Shown: in pieces, positions 9,449 to 24,621 of the stretch
Layout of the letters: each line of letters begins with the position of its first letter
How positions within the stretch are numbered: the first letter of the stretch is position 1
Assembly (NCBI GenBank): GCA_022009755.1
Contig: CP091722.1
Coordinates: 690,001-754,000 of the forward strand
DNA from: Oscillospiraceae bacterium
GTDB taxonomy: Bacteria; Bacillota; Clostridia; Christensenellales; QALW01
Direction: 5' to 3'
DNA: 64,000 bases
Notes under the pieces: generated by a model
Databases searched by the model: none
Told to the model about the DNA's origin: nothing
What the model saw: only the letters and a program-made list of their open reading frames with translations
Position numbers and translations under genes: made by a program

Positions 9449-10753
9449 TCAGTGACCCGTTTGCTGCAGATAATTAAGCACTGCCGCCTTAACCTGTTCA
9501 CAAGCAAGTCCCCCCTGCATAAAGGCTATGTACGGGCTGCGAATAGGAGCGTCCGCGCTGAGCTCGATAGACGCGCCCTGAACAAATGTACCTGCCGCCA
9601 TAATCACCTGATCTCTGTATCCCGGCATATCCCAAGGCTCCGGAACGACATTGCTTTCCACCGGAGAAAACGCCTGTATACTTCTAATAAAGGCAATAAG
9701 CTCATCTGCGCAGCCGAAATGTACCGTTTGGATTATACAGGAACGCTTTTCGTTCCGCTCCGGGCTTACTTTATAGCCGCATTCCTTAAGAGCCGCAGCG
9801 GCAAATACAGCGCCCGTCAATGCTTGCGCCACCGCTCCGGGAGCTAAATACAATCCTTGGAAAAACGGCAGATATCCCGCAGCATATGACCCTACCTCAC
9901 CGCCGATTCCCGGTGTTGTAAGTCGGCAGGCAATTTTGTCTATATTCTCCGCACTGCCCGCAATATACCCGCCTGTCGGAGCTATGCCGCCGCCGATATT
10001 TTTTATAAGAGATCCCACCGCAATGTCTGCGCCGACCTGGGTAGGCTCCAAAACATCAACAAATTCTCCGTAGCAATTGTCCACCATTATCAGAGTATCC
10101 GGCGATTCCTCTTTTATTACATTAAAAACCTCGCGCATTATTTCAATGCTTATGGAGGGCCGATCCGCATATCCTCTGGAACGCTGGAGCATCATAAGGG
10201 TCGGATGCTTTTGAGCTGCAATCCTTACTCCTTCAATATCAGGCATACCGTCTTTAAGCTCCACCTGTGAGTATTCAACTCCGATATCCGTAAGCGATCC
10301 CTCAGTATAGCCCTGCGCGCCTATGATATCACAAAGTGTGTCATAGGGTGTTCCGCTTACGGAAACCAGACTGTCTCCCCTTCTAAGCAGTCCGAACAGC
10401 GCAAGCCCCAACGCATGTGTGCCGGATGCTATCTGCGGCCGCACAAGCGCCTTTTCCGTGCCGAATAAGCAGGCAAACAGCTCCTCCAGCTTTTCTCTGC
10501 CAGGATCGGAATATCCGTAGCCGTAACTGGGCGCAAAATGCATGGGAGCCACCCTTTTATCACGAAAGGCATTAAGAACTTTTATTTGATTATAGCCCTT
10601 AATTCTTGCAATTCTCTCATATTCATCTGCACATTTACGGTCAATACTCCGTCCGAGTTCCAATAAATTCTGCCCGATGCCCAGAACATTGCCCATAAAA
10701 TCATAACAATCCGCATCTTCAGTACAATAATTATCAGCCTTAAAATTGCTCAT
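9449..10753 (-). CDS. PLP-dependent methionine gamma-lyase-like protein (Alum_res/YnbB family)
   Basis: A 434-residue fold-type I PLP enzyme of the family once called aluminum resistance proteins, related to cystathionine and methionine lyases. The PLP lysine is in VGSLIKNIGGG (Lys251), the aspartate that pairs with the ring nitrogen is in VDNCYGEF (about 225), and a substrate loop reads PIASGTHAL-like (RPQIASGTHAL, 106-115). It is linked to miaA downstream of mutL, a standard Clostridia arrangement. The physiological substrate is not settled for the family. The frame is intact, the start is supported by AGGATAAT before the ATG, and 54 bases separate it from miaA. Confidence 0.88.
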   Translation of the reverse strand: MSNFKADNYCTEDADCYDFMGNVLGIGQNLLELGRSIDRKCADEYERIARIKGYNQIKVLNAFRDKRVAPMHFAPSYGYGYSDPGREKLEELFACLFGTEKALVRPQIASGTHALGLALFGLLRRGDSLVSVSGTPYDTLCDIIGAQGYTEGSLTDIGVEYSQVELKDGMPDIEGVRIAAQKHPTLMMLQRSRGYADRPSISIEIMREVFNVIKEESPDTLIMVDNCYGEFVDVLEPTQVGADIAVGSLIKNIGGGIAPTGGYIAGSAENIDKIACRLTTPGIGGEVGSYAAGYLPFFQGLYLAPGAVAQALTGAVFAAAALKECGYKVSPERNEKRSCIIQTVHFGCADELIAFIRSIQAFSPVESNVVPEPWDMPGYRDQVIMAAGTFVQGASIELSADAPIRSPYIAFMQGGLACEQVKAAVLNYLQQTGH

Positions 10754-10806
10754 ATTATCCTTTCATATTTGCCGCAATACTCACAACCTGCGGTAAGCTT
10801 AAAACC

Positions 10807-11694
10807 TCAGACAACAATTCGTCTTCGCTTTCCGTAAATATCCACTCGAAGGCAATCTCTTGCGCGCATCCATGTAAGTTGTCTTTTTGCATATCTGCGG
10901 CTTTCCTGCTTTATCTCCTCCTGTGCAGCATGCAGATCGGCCCCTTGAGTCAAACACGGAATAAGCTGTCTGTATCCTATTGCCTTCATGCATTGCGCAT
11001 CCTCCGGCACCCCGGCTTCCAGCAGTCTTTTAACCTCGTCCAATAAACCGTTCTGCATCATAATATCGGTTCTTTTGTTTATTCTTTCGTATAAATATTC
11101 CCGATTGCTGCACTCCAGTGCAATCCATACCGGCTCCAAACCGTTCCTGATTTTTTTCTCTTTTACCTGTAAACTGGGGATCTGACCGGTTCTGCATATC
11201 TCCAGCGCCCTGATTACGCGTTTTATATCGTTTTCATGCAGTTTTTCCGCCGTTTCCGGGTCTTCATTTTCCAGAAGTCGGTGCAGCGCCGCAGCACCGT
11301 TTATATTTGCATATTCGGCAAGCTCCTTTCGCAGCTCTTCATTTTTCCCGGCTGAAGTATAGTCAAGATCATACAGCAAAGCATCAACATACATGCCGCT
11401 GCCGCCAACAACGATCGGAAGCTTCCCTCTGCCTGCTATCTCCGCAATGGCTTTATCGGCATCTTTGCGATAGTCGACCACGGAGTATTCACTGCCCGGC
11501 ATAATACTTCCTACAAGATAATGCCGTATGCCCTCGGCTTCCCGTTCACTTACGGCAGCGGTTCCTATTTCCATGCCCTTATATATCTGCATTGAGTCCG
11601 CCGAAACAATTTCGCCATTCAGTCTGTGCGCCAGTGCTATGCCCAAGCCGGACTTCCCGCTGGCGGTCGGGCCTGTAATAACCAGAATTTTCAT
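10807..11694 (-). CDS. miaA: tRNA dimethylallyltransferase MiaA
   Basis: Adds the isopentenyl group to A37 of tRNAs reading UNN codons; MiaB then methylthiolates it. The 295-residue protein has the P-loop GPTASGKS (8-15), the SADSMQIYKGM substrate motif, the VVGGSGMYVDALL block and the C-terminal RRYAKRQLTWMR tRNA-binding segment. The frame is intact. It lies 19 bases after mutL. MiaB is encoded two genes upstream, so both steps of ms2i6A synthesis are in this cluster. Confidence 0.97.
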   Translation of the reverse strand: MKILVITGPTASGKSGLGIALAHRLNGEIVSADSMQIYKGMEIGTAAVSEREAEGIRHYLVGSIMPGSEYSVVDYRKDADKAIAEIAGRGKLPIVVGGSGMYVDALLYDLDYTSAGKNEELRKELAEYANINGAAALHRLLENEDPETAEKLHENDIKRVIRALEICRTGQIPSLQVKEKKIRNGLEPVWIALECSNREYLYERINKRTDIMMQNGLLDEVKRLLEAGVPEDAQCMKAIGYRQLIPCLTQGADLHAAQEEIKQESRRYAKRQLTWMRARDCLRVDIYGKRRRIVV

Positions 11695-11713
11695 TTTTTA
11701 CTCCGCAAAAATT

Positions 11714-13719
11714 TCATGACTGAATACGCTTAAACCGCATCTCAAGCTCTTTTTTGGTAAGGCTTATAAGAATCGGCCGGCCGTGCGGACATGTAAGCGG
11801 CACTTTTTCAGCCTGAATCAGATGCATAAGCTCTTCGAGTTCTTCATCTCTTAACATATCGCCGCCTTTGATTGCATGTTTGCACGCCATCTGCATAAGC
11901 TTGGCCCGCTTTATGTCCACTGCACGGCAATTCTTCAATGTATCAAAATCCGCCAATATGTCATTTATCAGATCACATGAGCATGCATTCCCCATTAAAA
12001 CCGGCACGCTGCGAATAATAAATTCGCTCTCTCCGAAAGGCTCAATATCAAAGCCCAGCACCTCAAGCTCCGGCAATATCCCTATCAATTTGCCCTTTTC
12101 GGCAAAGTTCAGGCTCAGCACCTGCGGTGTCAGCAAAGCCTGCGATTGCGCCGCCTGTGCTTCCATGGTTTTACTCATGCGTTCATAAAGCAGCCGCTCA
12201 TGAGCAGCATGCTGATCTATCAGATATATAACATCGCCGCTTTGAATAATTATATATGTTGCAAACACCTGTCCTATCAGTCGATAATCTGCCAACACCG
12301 CGGAAGTGCCGCCCTGAAGCACCTCCTGCATTTCCATTTGTACCGAAGGGGCATCTTTTTTATGGGCATACTCATTATTTTGATAATAATGCTGTGCCTG
12401 TGTATATACGGCACCCGTCGGAGCGCCTTCTGCAAAATGTGTCCTATCCCTTTCTTCTGCTCTCAGAACTTCCGAAAAGTTTTGTTCGGAATTATCAGCA
12501 CAGCCGCCGGAGGCTTCCCGCACCTTGTCTTGCGTCCCGTCTTCCGCGCTTGCCTGTGTATTATTAGCCGCATCTTCCGGCGGGTTCTTTATGCCTGTAT
12601 CTGCATCAGCGCCGGCAGTGGCACGCTTCGGTGGATAAATCGTCCCCGGAGGGATAACCGCATCGCTGCTTCCTACTACGGTAAAAAGAATATTCTGCTG
12701 TTTGTGCCTGTCTTCTAACCCCGGAATCGGTCTTTCGGCTCTTAACGCGTCCGCAACAGCTTTTCTTACTGTTTCGCCCGCTTCGTCTTCATTCCAAAAA
12801 CGAACTTCCAATTTGTTGGGATGCACATTTACATCCACCATAGTCGGCGGAAGCTCCATAAACAGCACAAAAAACGGAAATTTGCCTATCATTATATTGT
12901 TTACATATCCGTTTTGCACCGCTGCACTTATTACCTTGTCCTTAACATATCGTCCGTTTACAAAAAAACTCTGATAACTGCGATTATTCTTTTCTATATT
13001 GCCGTTGCCGATAACCCCGTAAATTTTCACATCCCCCGCTGTGTAATTTACCGGCAAAACATTATCTGCCGTATCCTTGCCGTAAACCGCCATTACAGCG
13101 TGCTCCAGCTTACCGTCCCCCGGCGAATGCAGCACTGTTTTTCCGTCCTGTACCAATCTGAACGACACATTCGGGCAGGACAACGCAAGACGGGATATTA
13201 TATCCCCTATGTATGCAGCCTCCTGCGCCGGTTTTTTAAGGAATTTTCTGCGTACCGGCGTATTAAAAAACAAATCTGTAACAGTAATTCCCGTTCCCCT
13301 CGGGCAGCCCGTCTCGCACAGCGAAACCATCTCTCCGCCGGAAAGCTCCGCCGTCATGCCGAAATCCGCCGTTGCCGTCCTTGTTGTCATGGTCAAATGA
13401 GAAACAGCCGCAATGCTTGCCAATGCTTCTCCGCGAAAGCCCAGCGTGTGCACATCGAAGAGTTCCTGCTCGTTATAGGTTTGCTGGTGCTGTGACGCAT
13501 AAACGCAAGCCCTACTTCATCCGCCTTTATACCGCTGCCGTTGTCCGTTACCCGTATATATGTTATTCCGCCTTGGCGCGTCTCCACGGTTACTGCAGTG
13601 CTTCCCGCATCTATGCTGTTTTCGCAGAGTTCCTTTACTATGCTTCCCGGACGCTCCACTACCTCGCCTGCCGCTATTTTCTCAGCAAGCTCTTTGCTCA
13701 TTACTCTAATGCTTCTCAT
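11714..13719 (-). CDS. mutL: DNA mismatch repair protein MutL, one frame change
   Basis: Couples mismatch recognition by MutS to strand removal. The N-terminal GHKL ATPase reads IAAGEVVERPGSIVKELCEN and VTDNGSGI. The frame changes near 13481, where a run of A on the coding strand seems one base short, and the other frame continues with LGFRGEALASIAAVS. A long disordered linker (about residues 330-420) precedes the C-terminal dimerisation domain, which holds IDQHAAHERLLYE, ACKHAIKGGD and CPHGRP. The DQHAAHE motif implies an endonuclease-type MutL, as usual in bacteria that lack MutH. Confidence 0.93.
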
Positions 13720-13787
13720 CAGAATTCTCCGTCTAAGTATCCGTTGACCTTTGGCTCATGTGTCTTGCATATACATAAATATTTCCT

Positions 13788-16398
13788 TTATCCGCGGCGC
13801 GCTTTTTCCCTTAATTCACAAACCAAATTCAGTGCAGCCATAGGTGTAAGTTCATTTATATCAGTCTCTTTTAGGGTGTCCACGATTTCCTGTGAAATCG
13901 GGTCTGCCATAAGGCTCAACTGTGCCGCATTCTTAAGACCGTAATTGTCCTGTGCGCCAAGTATATTGGCGCTTATCTGTTTTTTACTTATATCGGCTTC
14001 TTCCAACCGCCCGAGAATCTCCTTTGCACGCCTGAGCACATCCTTCGGCACCCCCGCAAGCCTTGCCACCGCAATTCCGAAGCTCTTGTCCGCCGAACCG
14101 CGCAGTATTTTGCGCAAAAATATTACATCCTCGCCGTGCTCCCTCACCTGAATGCAATAATTCTTCACACCGTCAAGGCGTCCTTCAAGCTCGCTCAGCT
14201 CATGATAATGCGTTGCAAACATCGTTTTGCAGCCCGCCTTTTCCGGATCTGCCATATGCTCCGCAACAGCCCATGCTATGCTTAAGCCGTCAAATGTGCT
14301 CGTACCGCGGCCTATTTCGTCAAGCACCACAAGGCTGTTCCGCGTACAATTATGCAGTATTGTGGCAACTTCATTCATCTCCAGCATAAATGTACTTTGC
14401 CCCGATACCAGATCGTCACTTGCACCTATACGGGTGAATATTCTGTCTGTTATGCATATATCGGCGTAATCGGCCGGCACAAAGCAGCCTATATGCGTAA
14501 GCAGAGTTATCATTGCTACCTGTCGCATATATGTGCTCTTTCCCGCCATATTTGGCCCCGTAATTATCATCAGCCTGTTATCTTTTGTATCAAGCAATGT
14601 ATCGTTGGGAACAAATCTTCCGCCGTCGGTAACCGCCTCCACTACCGGATGCCTGCCCTGGCGTATCTCGATTCGCCCCTCATCATTTATCATCGGCCTG
14701 ACATACGAATTCTCGGAAGCAGTCTCCGCAAATGAAAGCAGCGTATCTGCAAGCGCGACCGCACCGGCATTTATATGCAGCGATTTAACCGTATTTGATT
14801 TTTTCCCGCACGGCACAAAACAGTTCGTATTCCAGCTTTATGATCCTGTCCGACACACCCAGGATTTCTTTTTCCAGTTCCTTAAGCTCTGCCGTAACAA
14901 ACCGTTCGCCGCCGGCTAAGGTCTGCTTGCGTTCATATTCCACAGGCGCCATATGTGCAAAGCTCTTGGATATCTCAATATAATACCCGAAAACCCTGTT
15001 ATATCCAACCTTCAGTGTCTTGATTCCGGTGCGTTCACGCTCACGGGCTTCAATGCCGGCAATAAAGCCCGCACTGTTGCGTTTTATATCACGAAGTCTG
15101 TCCAACTCCGCATCGTATCCGTCCCGTATGATCCCGCCGTCTGTAATTATTGCAGCCGCATCGGGATCTATTGCGCGGCTGAGCAAATCCGCAATTTCCG
15201 GCATCTCATCAATCGAATCCCCGGCTTCCTTCAGCACGGCGCTTTTGGCTCCGGAAAGCACACCTTTTACTCCGGGCAAGGCATGCAGTGATTGAGCAAG
15301 CGACAGGCAATCCCTCGGGTTCACACTGCCGTACGCCACTTTGGTCGCAATTCTTTCAACATCGTACACATTCAGCAGCGCTTCCGACAGTGAAGTCCTT
15401 ATTCCGTAGCTGCCTACCAGCTCCTCTACCCCGTCTAATCTTCTCTCAATCTCAGCCTTTGACCGTATCGGCCGTTCAAGAAAGCCGGCAAGCATTCGTC
15501 CGCCCATGGCCGTGCGCGTACGGTCAAGAACCCAGAGCAATGTCCCTTTTTTGCCCCTTCCGTTCATAGGCTGAGTAAGTTCAAGGTTCCGTCTTGTATG
15601 CGTATCCATCATCAGATAGCGCTCATTTTTATGCCGGGAAAGCGTCAATATCTGTGCCAAATCAGCTTTCTGAGTATACTTGAGATATTCAAGCAGTCCT
15701 CCGGCTGCGCAAATGCCCGCATTCATGTCACCGCAATCAAAGCAATCCAGCGTTGTTATATCAAAATGCCTGCAAAGGGAGCGTTTTGCATTATCAAATA
15801 CAAAAGCAACATCGTTAAATTTGCTGGTGCAGCATTTAACACACAGCGGCTTCTTTGTTTTTACTGCATTTTTTGTGCTTAAAAGTAACTCGTTAGGCTT
15901 GACAAAAGCCAATGTATCGTTAAGGCCCTCCGCATCAGGGGTTTCCGTAAGACAGAATTCTCCTGTTGATATATCTGCCCATGCAATACCGTAAGTTTTT
16001 GCAGTATACACAACCGCACAAATGTAATTGTTTTTCTTTTCCTGAAGCATGGAGCGCTCAGTGAGCGTACCGGCTGTTATTACTCTGACAACATCCCTTT
16101 CCACCAATCCCTTACTGGCCTTGGGGTCTGTAAGCTGTTCACATATGGCCACCTTGTAGCCTGCTTCGATAAGCTTATTTATATAATTATCAACTGCGTG
16201 ATATGGCACTCCGCACATAGGCGCACGCTTTTCCAGCCCGCAATCGCGCTGCGTAAGCGTAAGCTCAAGAACTCTTGACATCTCCTCCGCATCTTCAAAA
16301 AACATTTCATAAAAATCGCCCAATCGAAAAAGAAGCACTGTATCGGGATATTTTTCTTTAAGCATAAAGTATTGCTGCATCATAGGTGAAAGTGCCAT
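13788..16398 (-). CDS. mutS: DNA mismatch repair protein MutS, one frame change
   Basis: Recognises mismatches. The N-terminal mismatch-binding domain begins MALSPMMQQYFMLKEKYPDT and includes FRLGDFYEMFFEDA with the mismatch-wedging Phe-x-Glu (FYE). Connector, core and clamp domains follow. The frame changes near 14805 in a run of A inside the clamp-to-core helix, and the ATPase half continues in the other frame with GPNMAGKSTYMRQ (Walker A), DEIGRGTSTFDGLS (Walker B) and FATHYHEL. Combined length is about 869 residues, as expected. mutL lies downstream. Confidence 0.94.
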
Positions 16399-16418
16399 AT
16401 CACAACCTCCTTGCTACA

Positions 16419-17826
16419 CTATATTTGTTCTTCGGTTTCAAGCACACCGCTCAGAGTGTTTGCTTTTGCTTGAATTATCCTTACCGGAACAGTTTTGCCG
16501 ATAAGCGACGCATCGGCCGGGAATGAAACCATCCGTCCGCATAATGTGCGCCCGGAGAGCATTTTCTTGCTCCTTTTGCTTACACTCTCAACCAGCACCA
16601 TATAAACTCCGCCGATATATCTCTTCTGGAACTCGGCGGTGCATTCTGACTGCAAGGCAATCAGCCTTGAAAGCCTCTCCTTTTTTACATCCAGCGGTAT
16701 CTGCTCCTTCATTCGTGCCGCCGGAGTACCATTGCGCTTTGAATAGATGAAAGTATACGCCGAAGCATATCCGACTTCTCTATACAAATCCATTGTGTCC
16801 GCAAAATCACTTTCTGTCTCGCCAGGAAAACCCACGATTATATCCGTTGTCAGCGCAACACCGGGTATAATTTCCTTCGCCTTCTTTGCAAGAGCAATAT
16901 AATCCTCTCTTGTGTATTTGCGATTCATATGCTTAAGTATACGATTCGAACCGGACTGCACCGGCAAGTGCAGCTGTTTTGACACCTTATCGCAATCTGC
17001 AATAGCCTGCAGCAGTTCCAATGAACAATCTTTAGGGTGACTGGTCATAAATTTATTCTTTCAAGGCCCTCTACTGCATTAAGGCGCCTCAAAAGCTCAG
17101 CAAAGGATATCTCGCCGCAATCCTTACCGTATGAATTAACATTTTGACCAAGCAGCGTTATCTCTACGCAGCCGTTGCTTGCAGCCTTCTCCGCCTCCGC
17201 AATTATATCCGCACTGCACCGGCTGCGTTCTCTTCCTCGTACATAAGGTACAATGCAATAAGAGCAGAAATTATTACAGCCATACCCAACCGTTATCCAT
17301 GCCGAAAGCTGCTGTCTCTATGTACCGGCTCGTTCTCGATAATAGTCTGTGCATCATCAATAATTTCAAATTGTCTCTCATTTTCCATCAGAGACTCAAA
17401 CAGAAGCTTAGGCAGTGAATGTGTATTATGGCTTCCGAATACAATATCAACAAAATCAAACCGTTTTTTAATATGTTCAGCAACTTCGGGCTGCTGCATC
17501 ATACATCCGCAAATTGCAATCCGCATATCAGGCCGGCTCTCTTTAAGCTCACGCAATGCGCCTACATTACCATAAAGCCGCAATTCAGCATTCTCACGAA
17601 CACAGCAGGTATTGAAAATGATAATATCAGCCTCACGACAATCTTCACATTTTTTATATCCCATCGCCTCAAGCATGCCCGCCAGCCGCTCAGAATCGTG
17701 TACATTCATTTGACAGCCATATGTAACAATATGATAGGTTTTGTTCTTATTCTTATTCAAATCAGCTGTTTTCTTAATATAGTCTGCCGCTTCACAGCGG
17801 TCAAAGCTCAATCTTCTGACAACCAT
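16419..17826 (-). CDS. miaB: tRNA methylthiotransferase MiaB, two frame changes
   Basis: A radical-SAM enzyme that adds the 2-methylthio group to i6A37 made by MiaA. The N-terminal MTTase domain carries the cluster cysteines (TYGCQMN, NTCCVRE, ICGCM). The frame changes near 17298, where a T run is one short. The central part with the radical-SAM site (VGYGCNNFCSYC) follows in another frame. A second change near 17053 precedes MTSHPKDCSLELL and the C-terminal TRAM-like domain. All blocks are present in order, which argues for assembly error. It is first in the transcript miaB-mutS-mutL-miaA, with a good promoter at 17901-17929. Confidence 0.92.
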
Positions 17827-17900
17827 ACTTCCTCACATAAGAAACATATAAATAAACGAAAAAAATAATTCTTAATTCACCTTAACTCTCATAACAATTG

Positions 17901-17929
17901 ATTATACTATATTTTCTGCGGAAAAACAA
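17901..17929 (-). promoter_or_regulatory. Sigma-A promoter of miaB-mutS-mutL-miaA
   Basis: On the minus strand, TTGTTT at 17924-17929 and TATAAT at 17901-17906 are 17 bases apart, about 75 bases ahead of the miaB start. The rest of the 17827-18140 gap is AT-rich. I see nothing else in it except the rRNA terminator at its right end. Confidence 0.6.
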
Positions 17930-18141
17930 CAACATTTTTTTATACGGTTTCGCGAAAACAGATTGTATGAACGCACATGCAGCAGGAAAAAATGAACATA
18001 TAAAAGGAAAAGTGTCACAATAAAAAAACAATTAAATACTAAAAAAACAAATTGTAAACGGCATCAATATAGTACTCCATATAACGACAAATATCGCTAT
18101 ATGACAAGTACAGTAATAATAAATTGCCGCAACAAAACGAT

Positions 18142-18168
18142 AAAAAAGAGCAGATTTCTCTGCTCTTT
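18142..18168 (-). terminator. Intrinsic terminator of the rRNA operon
   Basis: A perfect 10-bp stem (AAAGAGCAGA with TCTGCTCTTT, 4-base loop) lies just after the 5S gene. On the minus strand it is followed by six T, the expected end of the rRNA transcript. Confidence 0.85.
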
Positions 18169-18171
18169 GGG

Positions 18172-18289
18172 AACCGGCAGCGACCTACTCTCCCGGGCCG
18201 TCTCCAGCCAAGTACCATCAGCGCGAAAGGGCTTAACTTCTGTGTTCGGTATGGGAACAGGTGATCCCCTTTGCCATTGCCACCGGAAA
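18172..18289 (-). rRNA. rrf: 5S ribosomal RNA
   Basis: About 118 bases with the conserved 5S core read on the minus strand: CCCATACCGAACACAGAAGT and the GGGAGAGTAGG segment. It lies about 90 bases after the 23S gene and ends just before the operon terminator. Ends are estimated to within a few bases from the helix I pairing (CCGGTGGC with GCTGCCGG-type ends). Confidence 0.93.
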
Positions 18290-18375
18290 TATTACACGCA
18301 CATCTCTGTACGGTTTTATCGTCTTTCAGCTCCTTGACAGCTAAAGATTACTTACTCGCTCTACAACTCTATGCT

Positions 18376-21298
<2,923 letters not shown>

Positions 21299-21457
21299 AG
21301 TTGTTATTGTCTCAGCATTTTGTTGTAGTATGATTTCGTGAAGTATCTTCAATACCCTTTCCTTTTCAGGATCGATCTCTCTGATAACTTCTCTAATCTC
21401 TATCGTTTTGCTTTCAGTAATCTTTAGTTGTCAAAGAACTGCTCTGCATTTCTGCAG

Positions 21458-21534
21458 TGGTGGGCTCAAGTGGACTCGAACCACCGACCTCACGCTTATC
21501 AGGCGTGTGCTCTAACCAGCTGAGCTATAAGCCC
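21458..21534 (-). tRNA. tRNA-Ile (GAT), CCA encoded
   Basis: A 77-base cloverleaf in the 16S-23S spacer. The acceptor stem pairs GGGCTTA with TGAGCCC, the anticodon loop reads CTGATAA (anticodon GAT), the T-loop is GGTTCGAGTCC, and the 3' CCA is encoded. It follows tRNA-Ala by only three bases on the transcript. Confidence 0.96.
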
Positions 21535-21537
21535 GTA

Positions 21538-21613
21538 TGGTGGAGATGAACGGAATCGAACCGATGACCCCCTGCTTGCAAGGCAGGTGCTCTCCCAGCT
21601 GAGCTACACCCCC
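21538..21613 (-). tRNA. tRNA-Ala (TGC), CCA encoded
   Basis: A 76-base cloverleaf directly after the 16S gene on the transcript. The anticodon loop is CTTGCAA (anticodon TGC), the T-loop is GGTTCGATTCC, and the 3' CCA is encoded. The acceptor stem holds G-U pairs but keeps the G3-U70 alanine identity pair. Confidence 0.96.
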
Positions 21614-21732
21614 GTTTCAGAGATAACTCTCTGAAAACTGCACAGTGAAGTGTCTAAGTAATTCGTCGTATTGTTTTACATCTTTCGATGTATCGACCTC
21701 GTATCCGCTTACCTCTTCGGTAAGCTCTACTC

Positions 21733-23262
<1,530 letters not shown>

Positions 23263-23445
23263 AATCTTGGCTCTTTTTAATGTCATCGCTGACTTCTTTA
23301 TTGTTGTTGTCTCTTAAAGAATTACTTTTGTGGTTAATAAATTCGAAAAATTTATTCTACCTCTTGTTTTTCTTCACTGTTCAGTTTTTCAAAAGAGCTG
23401 TCCCACTCCTTTCAGTCGCTTCCGCTCCCTCAAGAGTGCCTGTTT

Positions 23446-23474
23446 AGTATATCAGCCTTCCCCGTTTCCGTCAA
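23446..23474 (-). promoter_or_regulatory. rRNA promoter P2 (proximal)
   Basis: On the minus strand, TTGACG at 23469-23474 and TATACT at 23446-23451 are exactly 17 bases apart. It lies about 185 bases before the mature 16S end. The intervening leader is AT- and pyrimidine-rich and encodes no protein. Confidence 0.75.
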
Positions 23475-23577
23475 GCGTTTTTTTAAGCTTTTTTTCCTTA
23501 ATTTTTTTCTTAACGTTCCCGCTCGGTTCAAACATTCCGCCTCTCGGCTCCGCTCTCCCCTCGGCTGACTTTTGCTA

Positions 23578-23606
23578 ATTATACTCACCTTTCGCCTTTT
23601 TGTCAA
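23578..23606 (-). promoter_or_regulatory. rRNA promoter P1 (distal)
   Basis: On the minus strand, a perfect TTGACA at 23601-23606 and a perfect TATAAT at 23578-23583 have a 17-base spacer. With P2 130 bases downstream it forms the tandem promoter pair typical of rRNA operons. A-rich and T-rich tracts upstream (23607-23660) could act as an UP element. Confidence 0.85.
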
Positions 23607-23738
23607 CGACTTTTTTTGCCCTTTTGCTTCGCTTTTTTTATTTTTTTCTCCCGCATTCCGCTTTTTTTGACTCGTCAAATTCCAAAAAAAGCTCATATCA
23701 AACTCATTATAATTCCATTTTCACTCTTTTAATCACGA

Positions 23739-23782
23739 CAAAAAACATAAAGCAGGGTCGTTAATGCAACCATGCTTTATGT
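23739..23782 (-). terminator. Intrinsic terminator after the 23.9-24.4 kb secreted protein gene
   Basis: A 10-bp stem (ACATAAAGCA at 23745-23754 with TGCTTTATGT at 23773-23782). On the minus strand it is followed by six T, about 90 bases after the stop of the secreted protein gene. It separates that gene from the rRNA promoters. Confidence 0.7.
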
Positions 23783-23871
23783 GCCTATCCAAATAAAAAA
23801 ATTATTTTTAATATGCAATATAACATGACTGTCGCAGCAAGCTATCACACCTTACGCCGCCTCATGTGTTT

Positions 23872-24444
23872 TTACACTGTTTCGCCGCGCATCTTTTTAG
23901 TTGCATACACCACGGCAAGCAGTACGCCGCAGCCGATCAAGGCTATGCCGGCCCAAACAGCTGCCGAGACATCGCCTGTCGCACTGGTTTCGGTCGAATA
24001 TACAAATTCCCATGTCTGCTCAGTCCATGTCCAGTCCGGGCTCAGTCCTGCATTATTGCCGGTAACGGCTAAATAATAGTTCTTCCCCTCCGTAAGGCCG
24101 GACGCATCCATAATATACTCTTTACCGCCGCCGCTAAAACCACCGGCAAGCGTTTGCTTCGCAAGTTCATCTGTGCCGTCAACTGCACGGAAAATAGCCC
24201 AAAAGCCGGCATCACCCTCAGTGATCAGCTGCGGCTTCTCTGTAAATACCGCTCCTCGATAACCGTTAGGCGCATAATTATTTATAAAATCATCGCTGAA
24301 AGTTATCGTTACTTTTTTTGACTCCGTGTCGGCTTTTATGCTTTCCACCCACTTGCTCCCATCTACCGCATTATAGGCATATGCCGTGGTAAAAAGCAAA
24401 CATATCACAGCAGTCGCCGCAATTGCAAAAAATTTTCTTTTCAT
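23872..24444 (-). CDS. Secreted protein of unknown function with C-terminal membrane anchor
   Basis: I do not recognise this family. The 190-residue product starts at ATG 24442-24444, preceded by a GGAAAA-type site, with a clear signal peptide (MKRKFFAIAATAVICLLF then TTAYA). The middle is a globular domain rich in aromatic and acidic residues. The end is a sorting-like tail: TSATGD, then about 20 hydrophobic residues, then KKMRGETV. That layout suggests export with retention at the membrane or sortase attachment through a TGD-type motif. It resembles its upstream neighbour in architecture but has its own terminator, so the two are separate transcription units or a leaky operon. Confidence 0.7.
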   Translation of the reverse strand: MKRKFFAIAATAVICLLFTTAYAYNAVDGSKWVESIKADTESKKVTITFSDDFINNYAPNGYRGAVFTEKPQLITEGDAGFWAIFRAVDGTDELAKQTLAGGFSGGGKEYIMDASGLTEGKNYYLAVTGNNAGLSPDWTWTEQTWEFVYSTETSATGDVSAAVWAGIALIGCGVLLAVVYATKKMRGETV

Positions 24445-24543
24445 TTTTCCTCTCCGATTAATAAAACTATTGTCGGCCGATACGCCGCAAGATTTATTAT
24501 CTCCAATAGGAGTGAAAAATATCACAATTTTGTTTAATATGAC

Positions 24544-24571
24544 AAAAAAGCCTCCGAAAATTTCGGAGGCT
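24544..24571 (-). terminator. Intrinsic terminator between the two secreted protein genes
   Basis: A GC-rich perfect stem (AGCCTCCGAAA with TTTCGGAGGCT), followed on the minus strand by six T. It lies about 50 bases after the stop at 24622. Confidence 0.8.
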
Positions 24572-24621
24572 AAACCGTTTACGCAAATGAATACTAAATT
24601 TACCGTTTCAGAAAACACAAA

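Noticed and set aside
11714..17826. True pseudogenes for mutL, mutS and miaB
   Set aside because: Every conserved block is present, in order, on both sides of each break, and the breaks sit mostly at short homopolymers, as in many other genes of the window. Assembly indels explain this better.
23430..23696. An 88-codon minus-strand frame rich in Lys and Arg ahead of 16S
   Set aside because: It spans both rRNA promoters and a low-complexity AT-rich leader, and the composition explains the Lys/Arg content.
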